From contig NZ_FOZW01000017.1 of NCBI RefSeq assembly GCF_900116195.1, positions 46,166-110,165 of the forward strand: a DNA stretch of 64,000 nt, written 5' to 3'. The DNA is from Alloyangia pacifica (GTDB lineage Bacteria > Pseudomonadota > Alphaproteobacteria > Rhodobacterales > Rhodobacteraceae). Below are positions 58,826-64,000 of the stretch, one piece after another. Positions within the stretch are counted from its first letter, which is position 1, and each line of letters starts with the position of its first letter. Both the position numbers and the translations under genes were made by a program. The notes under the pieces were generated by a model that worked only from the letters and a program-made list of their open reading frames with translations, had not been told where the DNA came from and made no database searches.

Positions 58826-60649
58826 TTACCCCAGCATGCCGCGCCCGTGGCCGATCGCCGATTGCATCGACTTGATCACCACGAAGGCGTCGCGCAGGTG
58901 GCTGCGCTCGAAGTCCGACAGGTCGGACGGCGCAAGATAGTTGTCGGGCTTTTCCCCGCGCTTGACCAGCGTTGCCTGATGCTCGAGCCGGGTTTCGGCG
59001 ATCAGGTCGTAGGCGTCCAGCAGGTCCTGCCCGCCCGAGCCCGACACCGCTCCGGCGGCGATGGCGCCCTCGATCCGGGCGCGGGTTCCGGCCTCGGGCA
59101 GCCGCGCCTGCAGCGCGTAGACCCGTGCCAGATCGACCACCGGCACCACGCCGTTGTGTTTGAGATCGACGGTATTCTTGTGCTCGCCCGAGCGGATGGT
59201 GGCAAAGCCGCGCAAGAGGCCCAGCGGCGGCGTGTGCTTGAGCGAGTTTGAGATCATGTGGGCGGTGAAGATCGAGTTCTTCGAGGCCGCTTCCAGCGTC
59301 TCGTGCTGCAGATCCTCGAACAGCGATTTCGTGCCGCCGATGGGGCGCAGGTCGAACATCACCGAAGCGAGCATCTGCGCCTCGGGGTCGGGTTTCTCGA
59401 TCCAGCCACGGAAGTATCTGCGCCAGACCGATTGCGTCTGCAGCCAGCGCGGGTTGGTCGCCATCATGTCGCCGGGGCAGTAGAAATATCCAGCCTTATC
59501 AAGCCCATCGCAGACGAACTTCGCCATCTCCCTGAAGTATTCAAGGTCCCGTTCGGTGGCGCTGTCGTCGAGGATCATGCAATTGTCCTGGTCCGACACG
59601 CCGGTCTGCTCCTGCCGTCCCTGAGAGCCGCAGGCAAGCCAGAGCCACGGCACCGGCGCGGTGCCAAGGTCCTCTTCGGCCAGTGCCAGCAGGCGGCGGG
59701 TGACGGTATCGGCGACGTCGGTGATCAGCCGCGTGGTGACCTCGTGACGGTTGCCGCCGGCGACCAGCTGCGCCAGCAGCTGCGGGATGCGGGCGGTGGT
59801 CTCGGCCATCTGCGCGGGGCTGCGGGCGCGGGCGATGGCGGCGACCAGCTCGGCCGAGCTGACCGCCTGGAATCGGGTGAGGTCGGTCTGGGTGACGATG
59901 CCCACCAGCCGCCCGGCGTCGGTGATCGGCACGTGGCCGATGCCGCGCTCGACCATCGTGTGCAGCACGTCCGAGCCGATCGCCGAGGGCGGCAGGGTGA
60001 CCGGCTCGTGCGACATGATCTCGGAGACCGGGATATTGGTGTCCATGCCGCCCGCGACCACCTTGGCCGAGATGTCGCGGATGGTGACGATGCCGATCAG
60101 GTCGCGGCCCCGGGTGATGCAGAGCGACGAGACGCCTTCCTCGCGCATCATCAACGCGGCCTGCTGGGCGGGGGTCTCGGGCGGCACGGTGAGCGGGGCG
60201 CGGGCCATAAGCGTCTCGACCCGGCTGTGCGCGAGGTCTGACCTGCGCGGCCGCGCGGCCCGCGAGCGGTCGAAGAAGCGGCGGGCGGCGGCATGTTCGG
60301 CCACCAGCTCGCGGAAGGCATAGGCGGGCAGCATCAGCAGCACCGTCTCGTCGAGCGCGCTGGCGGTGGTGGCCGCCAGCCCCTCGCGCATCAGCCCGCG
60401 CTCGCCAAAGGAGTTGCGCGGCCCCAGCAGCGAGACGGCGACGCCGTTCTCGTCGCGGATCTCCACCTGGCCTGTGTGCACGAGGTAAAGCCCCTCGAGC
60501 TGGCTGCCGACGGCATAGACTTCCTCGCCGGGCTTGTAGCTGCGTGTCAGGAACTGCGGCACCAGCACGTCGAGCGCATCGGTGTCCAGCGCGTCATAGG
60601 GGTGCACCGAGGTCAGGAAACGGCGCAGGTCGTCGGGCTCAATCGGCAT
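58826..60649 (-). CDS. cNMP-binding / CBS / DUF294 nucleotidyltransferase protein
   Basis: 607 residues, cytosolic. In order: a cyclic-nucleotide-binding-like domain (about 10-115, GQVEIRDENG and FGERGLM), two CBS repeats (about 142-265), a DUF294 nucleotidyltransferase domain with the motif GSQGRQEQTGVSDQD (341-355), whose D353 and D355 would bind metal, and a DUF294 C-terminal helical domain. The nucleotidyltransferase superfamily includes GlnD; CBS pairs usually bind AMP, ATP or SAM. First gene of a three-gene operon whose upstream boundary is a terminator behind the symporter gene. Role: probably senses nucleotide state and modifies a partner by nucleotide transfer; that is inference. Confidence 0.9.
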   Translation of the reverse strand: MPIEPDDLRRFLTSVHPYDALDTDALDVLVPQFLTRSYKPGEEVYAVGSQLEGLYLVHTGQVEIRDENGVAVSLLGPRNSFGERGLMREGLAATTASALDETVLLMLPAYAFRELVAEHAAARRFFDRSRAARPRRSDLAHSRVETLMARAPLTVPPETPAQQAALMMREEGVSSLCITRGRDLIGIVTIRDISAKVVAGGMDTNIPVSEIMSHEPVTLPPSAIGSDVLHTMVERGIGHVPITDAGRLVGIVTQTDLTRFQAVSSAELVAAIARARSPAQMAETTARIPQLLAQLVAGGNRHEVTTRLITDVADTVTRRLLALAEEDLGTAPVPWLWLACGSQGRQEQTGVSDQDNCMILDDSATERDLEYFREMAKFVCDGLDKAGYFYCPGDMMATNPRWLQTQSVWRRYFRGWIEKPDPEAQMLASVMFDLRPIGGTKSLFEDLQHETLEAASKNSIFTAHMISNSLKHTPPLGLLRGFATIRSGEHKNTVDLKHNGVVPVVDLARVYALQARLPEAGTRARIEGAIAAGAVSGSGGQDLLDAYDLIAETRLEHQATLVKRGEKPDNYLAPSDLSDFERSHLRDAFVVIKSMQSAIGHGRGMLG

Positions 60650-60695
60650 CTTGGCGCTCCGGTGGTGCGATGTGGGTGCAATCGCGGAAGAAAAA

Positions 60696-60723
60696 TCCCG
60701 CCCCGGCATAGCGCGGGGCGGGA
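60696..60723 (-). terminator. terminator after the symporter gene
   Basis: TCCCGCCCCG (60696-60705) and CGGGGCGGGA (60714-60723); on the minus strand the tail is TTTTTC. It separates the symporter transcript from the DUF294 operon, leaving about 47 bases for the start of the latter. Confidence 0.85.
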
Positions 60724-60772
60724 CATTTGCCTAGGGCGAGGGCGCTTGCGCGCCCAGGCTCCGTATCACCGA

Positions 60773-62554
60773 TCAGTGATCCTGGGCTGCGCCCGCGCCG
60801 CGCGGAACGCGCACGCTTTCCACCAGCTCGGAGATTTCCTGCGGGATCGGCTTGGTCATCGCCGAGACCGTGAAGGCCACCGCGAAGTTCACCAGGGCAC
60901 CCACCGCACCGAACGAGGTCGACTTGATCGTGCCGAGCAGCGGGTCGGCGTCGGTGAAGCTGTTGGTGTCGGGGATGAAGAACCAGCCCTTGTGCAGGAA
61001 GATGTAGAGCAGGGTGACGATCAGACCCGAGAGCATGCCCGCCACGGCGCCCTTGTTGTTCACCTTCGAGAAGATGCCCATCATCAGCGCCGGGAAGATC
61101 GAGGCTGCGGCAAGGCCGAAGGCCAGTGCCACGGTCTGCGCCGCGAAGCCCGGGGGGTTGAGGCCCAGCCAGGTGGCGACAGCGATGGCCACGGCCATGG
61201 CGATCCGTGCGGACAGAAGTTCGCCCTTTTCGCTGATTGCCGGGTTGATCTGGCCCTTGATCAGGTCGTGGCTGACCGCCGAGGAAATGGCGAGCAGCAG
61301 GCCGGCGGCGGTCGAGAGCGCGGCGGCGAGACCACCGGCGGCGACGAGGCCGATCACCCAGCTCGGAAGGTTGGCGATCTCGGGGTTGGCGAGCACGAGG
61401 ATGTCGTTGTTGAAGTTGGTCAGCTCGTTGCCAGCCCAGCCCTCGGCGGTTGCCTTCTCCTGCATCGCGGCGTTCTTGTCGTTGTAGTACTGGATGCGAC
61501 CATCGCCGTTGAGGTCTTCCCAACCCAGAAGGCCGGTCTGCTGCCAGGTGGCCATCCAGTCATAGGCCGGATCGCTCTCGATCTGCTCGAGCGAGACAGC
61601 CTGGCCCGCAGTGCCTTCCGGCCAGAACTGCTGGGTGATGTTGAGGCGTGCCATCGCGCCCACGGCCGGGGCCGTCAGGTAGAGCAGGGCGATGAAGACC
61701 AGCGCCCAGCCGGCGGACCAGCGCGCGTCGGCCACCTTGGGCACGGTGAAGAACCGCATGATCACGTGCGGCAGGCCGGCGGTGCCGATCATCAGCGACA
61801 GGGTGAAGAGCACCATGTTGAGCGTGTCGCCGTTGTGGGCGGTGTATTCGCCGAAGCCCAGCTCACGGACGATCTGGTCGAGCTTGGCCAGCAGCGGCTC
61901 ACCCGAGGCCTGATCGGTGCCGAAGAGGCCAAGGCCCGGGATCGGGTTGCCGGTCAGCTGCAGCGAGATGAAGATCGCCGGGATGGTGTAGGCGAGGATC
62001 AGCACGATGTATTGCGCGACCTGCGTGTAGGTCACGCCCTTCATGCCGCCGAACACCGCGTAGGCAAACACGATCACCGCACCGATCAGCAGACCGGTGG
62101 TGCTCGACACCTCGAGGAAGCGGCCGAAGGCCACACCGACGCCGGTCATCTGGCCGATCACATAGGTGGTCGAGGCGATGATCAGGCAGATCACGGCCAC
62201 CAGGCGCGCGGTCGGCGAGTAGAAGCGGTCGCCAATGAACTCGGAGACGGTGAACTTGCCGAACTTGCGCAGGTAGGGCGCGAGCAGCAGCGCCAGCAGC
62301 ACGTAGCCGCCGGTCCAGCCCATCAGGTAGGCCGAGTTGTCATAGCCGGTGAAGGCGATGAGGCCCGCCATCGACAGGAAGGAGGCTGCGGACATCCAGT
62401 CTGCCGCCGTCGCCATGCCGTTGGTGACCGGGTGCACGCCGCGCCCGGCGGCGTAGAATTCCGACGTGGAGCCCGCGCGGGCCCAGATCGCGATGCCGAT
62501 GTAGAGCGCGAAGGAGGCGCCCACGAACAGCAGGTTGATGGTGAACTGATCCAT
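60773..62554 (-). CDS. sodium:solute symporter, large subunit (ActP-like)
   Basis: 593 residues with about thirteen membrane helices of the SSS family. Characteristic stretches are SMAGLIAFTGYDN near the N-terminus, GAVIVFAYAVFGGMKGVTYTQVAQY and AALSTAAGLLLAISSAVSHDL. A large extra hydrophilic loop (about 325-385) is typical of the VC_2705/ActP-like symporters that pair with a DUF4212 small subunit, encoded six bases upstream. Substrates in this group are acetate and related short-chain acids. Nearby acs and adk support acetate uptake. Confidence 0.9.
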   Translation of the reverse strand: MDQFTINLLFVGASFALYIGIAIWARAGSTSEFYAAGRGVHPVTNGMATAADWMSAASFLSMAGLIAFTGYDNSAYLMGWTGGYVLLALLLAPYLRKFGKFTVSEFIGDRFYSPTARLVAVICLIIASTTYVIGQMTGVGVAFGRFLEVSSTTGLLIGAVIVFAYAVFGGMKGVTYTQVAQYIVLILAYTIPAIFISLQLTGNPIPGLGLFGTDQASGEPLLAKLDQIVRELGFGEYTAHNGDTLNMVLFTLSLMIGTAGLPHVIMRFFTVPKVADARWSAGWALVFIALLYLTAPAVGAMARLNITQQFWPEGTAGQAVSLEQIESDPAYDWMATWQQTGLLGWEDLNGDGRIQYYNDKNAAMQEKATAEGWAGNELTNFNNDILVLANPEIANLPSWVIGLVAAGGLAAALSTAAGLLLAISSAVSHDLIKGQINPAISEKGELLSARIAMAVAIAVATWLGLNPPGFAAQTVALAFGLAAASIFPALMMGIFSKVNNKGAVAGMLSGLIVTLLYIFLHKGWFFIPDTNSFTDADPLLGTIKSTSFGAVGALVNFAVAFTVSAMTKPIPQEISELVESVRVPRGAGAAQDH

Positions 62555-62560
62555 GACGCC

Positions 62561-62848
62561 TTACTCCTCGTCCACGCCGTATTCACGGTCGAGCTTGTTC
62601 ATCCGCCAGGCGTAGAAGAAGATCAGTGCCAGGAAGACGATGATGCTGCCCTGCTGGGCGAACCAGAACCCCAGGTCCGAGCCGCCGACCGCGATGCCCG
62701 AGAGCATCGGGCGCAGCAGGATGCCGAAGCCGAAGCTGCAGAGCGCCCAGATGATCAGGCTGATGAAGATGAGACGCAGGTTGGCCGACCAGTAGGCCTT
62801 GCCGGCCTCCTCGGCGCCATGCGCGTGGTGCGTTGATTGATCCGCCAT
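62561..62848 (-). CDS. DUF4212 symporter small subunit
   Basis: 95 residues with two membrane helices (about 26-48 and 60-82) and His-rich N-terminus (THHAHGAEEA). The GFWFAQQGSIIVFLALIFFYAWRMNKLDREY segment is the DUF4212 signature. Such small proteins are always found next to the large symporter, as here, and are needed for its function or assembly. Start ATG 62848 with GGAGGAG site. Confidence 0.9.
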   Translation of the reverse strand: MADQSTHHAHGAEEAGKAYWSANLRLIFISLIIWALCSFGFGILLRPMLSGIAVGGSDLGFWFAQQGSIIVFLALIFFYAWRMNKLDREYGVDEE

Positions 62849-62904
62849 GGCGGTTCCTCCTCCTGAAAATGCGGCCGCCCCTCCTTTGAGCGGCCTCCGA
62901 CGGA

Positions 62905-63588
62905 TCAGCCCGTCGCTTTTTCGACGATCGCGCCGAGCCCGGCGGCGATCTCCTCGATCTTGCCCATCGCGTCGATGCGGCTCAGGGCGCCTTTGCTGTC
63001 GTAATAGCCGATGAGCGGGGCGGTCTGCGCGTGGTAGGCCTCGAGCCGCGAGGCCACGGTTTCCGCCTTGTCGTCGGCGCGGCGCTTCATCTCTGTCCCG
63101 CCGCAATGGTCGCAGACGCCGCTCTGTTTCGGCGTCTTGAACGTGTCGTGATAGCCCTCGCCGCACCCGGCGCAGGTGTAGCGGCCCGAGATCCGGTCCA
63201 CCATGGCGGCGTCATCCACCTCGAGGCTGATCGCCGCGTTGATCTTCTGCCCGCTCTCGGCCAGCAGCGCGTCCAGCGCCTCGGCCTGCACCGTGGTGCG
63301 CGGGAAGCCGTCGAGGATCACGCCCTGCGCGCAATCGGCTTCTGCAATGCGGTCGCGCAGGATGGCGATGACGATCTCGTCGCTCACCAGTTCGCCGGCT
63401 TCCATGACCGCCTTGGCCTGCTTGCCGGCCTCGGTGCCCTGCGCCACGGCGGCGCGCAGCAGATCGCCGGTCGAGAGCTGCACCAGCCCGTATTTGTCCT
63501 CGAGCTTGCGCGCCTGGGTGCCTTTCCCGGCCCCCGGAGGGCCGAGAAGGATGAGCACGGGGGCGCGGGTCACGGTCGTTGCGTCCAT
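62905..63588 (-). CDS. adk: adenylate kinase
   Basis: 227 residues from ATG 63588. P-loop GPPGAGKGT (16-24), NMP-binding GDLLRAAVAQGTEAG and DGFPRT with its catalytic arginine, and a LID domain with four cysteines (CAGC...CDHC) forming a zinc site. It converts ATP plus AMP to two ADP. It lies directly downstream of acs, whose reaction makes AMP, and upstream of an acetate-type symporter. It may be a second adk in addition to the one usually found with ribosomal-protein genes; that cannot be tested here. Confidence 0.96.
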   Translation of the reverse strand: MDATTVTRAPVLILLGPPGAGKGTQARKLEDKYGLVQLSTGDLLRAAVAQGTEAGKQAKAVMEAGELVSDEIVIAILRDRIAEADCAQGVILDGFPRTTVQAEALDALLAESGQKINAAISLEVDDAAMVDRISGRYTCAGCGEGYHDTFKTPKQSGVCDHCGGTEMKRRADDKAETVASRLEAYHAQTAPLIGYYDSKGALSRIDAMGKIEEIAAGLGAIVEKATG

Positions 63589-63593
63589 CTCGC

Positions 63594-64000
63594 TCACCCC
63601 TTGTTTGCGCGGTTTTCGATGAGGTCGTCGACGACGGAAGGGTCGGCGAGGGTGGAGGTGTCTCCGAGGGCGCCGTAGTCGTTCTCGGCGATCTTGCGCA
63701 GGATGCGGCGCATGATCTTGCCGGAGCGGGTCTTCGGCAGGCCGGGGGCCCATTGGATGAGGTCGGGCGAGGCGATCGGGCCGATCTCGGTGCGGACCCA
63801 GGTGCGGAGTTCCTTCTTCAGGTCCTCCGACGGCTCGACGTCGTTCATCAGCGTGACGTAGCAGTAGATGCCCTGGCCCTTGACCGCATGCGGGTAGCCG
63901 ACGACGGCGGCCTCGGCGACCTTGGCGTGGGCGACGAGCGCGCTTTCCACCTCGGCGGTGCCCATGCGGTGGCCCGAGACGTTGATCACGTCATCGACGC
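63594..64000 (-). CDS. acs: acetyl-CoA synthetase, C-terminal part, cut by window edge
   Basis: The frame is open from 63594 to the end of the window, 135 codons. It begins [20 protein letters not shown], the A8 hinge and start of the C-terminal domain of acyl-CoA/acetyl-CoA synthetases, and holds the acetylatable lysine in [17 protein letters not shown]. The remainder matches the Acs C-terminus in length. Acs converts acetate, ATP and CoA to acetyl-CoA, AMP and PPi. It starts the minus-strand series acs, adk, DUF4212, symporter. Confidence 0.93.
   Translation of the reverse strand, partial: VDDVINVSGHRMGTAEVESALVAHAKVAEAAVVGYPHAVKGQGIYCYVTLMNDVEPSEDLKKELRTWVRTEIGPIASPDLIQWAPGLPKTRSGKIMRRILRKIAENDYGALGDTSTLADPSVVDDLIENRANKG

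Noticed and set aside
1..64000. tRNA, rRNA, CRISPR arrays, prophage or insertion-sequence genes
   Set aside because: I looked for T-loop-like GTTCRANTC contexts, regularly spaced direct repeats, transposase or integrase motifs and phage structural genes and found none that I can support.

Overview
The window is high-GC chromosomal DNA with no plasmid, phage or insertion-sequence genes. Gene content points to an alphaproteobacterium of the Rhodobacteraceae/Roseobacter group: aerobic-type CobS/CobT cobaltochelatase subunits, MetZ behind a SAM-II riboswitch, FolE2 instead of FolE, an Ohr/OhrR pair, small DUF4177 and DUF1127-like proteins, and recurrent palindromic intergenic elements. I cannot name the genus with confidence. 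About sixty genes are packed on both strands, many as 4-nt-overlap operons separated by rho-independent terminators.

Layout. 0-10 kb: partial Kef-type antiporter, promoter plus SAM-II riboswitch plus terminator ahead of metZ, folE2, a small DUF1127-like protein, TrkH, FAD-linked D-lactate dehydrogenase, ClC exchanger, GNAT enzyme, divergent ohr/ohrR with palindromic operators. 10-21 kb: DUF427 protein, Xaa-Pro aminopeptidase, cobT, a small secreted protein, a racemase-fold protein and cobS on the minus strand; then a sigma factor / RskA-type anti-sigma / fasciclin / exported MsrB group; a DnaJ-domain protein and a BolA protein. 21-32 kb: DUF4177 protein, BenE, a Zur-box-preceded ZigA-type zinc GTPase, a divergent AhpD-like/TetR pair with three operators, OpgD, GatB with an unknown overlapping upstream gene, a lytic transglycosylase. 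32-46 kb: SDR, PepN, small exported or membrane proteins, an RND efflux pair, YfgM-like protein and BamB, a GntR-type regulator, an MFS exporter with a His-rich tail. 46-56 kb: omega-transaminase plus acetylpolyamine-deacetylase-like operon, a four-gene pqi lipid-transport operon, an AbrB-family membrane protein, an ABC-F ATPase. 56-64 kb: an ArsR/phosphatase-fold fusion, then a minus-strand series from the C-terminus of acetyl-CoA synthetase (window edge) through adenylate kinase, a DUF4212 small subunit and its sodium/solute symporter, a cNMP/CBS/nucleotidyltransferase protein, a small membrane protein and a membrane-anchored HAMP-PAS-exonuclease.

Functional themes are sulfur-amino-acid and redox defence (metZ, ohr, msrB, sigma/anti-sigma/fasciclin), metal homeostasis (ZigA, FolE2, CobS/T, MFS with His tail), envelope assembly and lipid transport (BamB, YfgM-like, Pqi, OpgD, lytic transglycosylase), polyamine breakdown, and acetate or short-chain-acid uptake. 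The most unusual system is the last one: a symporter next to AMP-making Acs and AMP-recycling Adk, followed by predicted nucleotide-sensing and nucleotide-transferring/removing proteins. The other notable items are the composite palindromic elements, two structured gene-free stretches, and proteins whose fold is recognisable but whose catalytic residues are missing.
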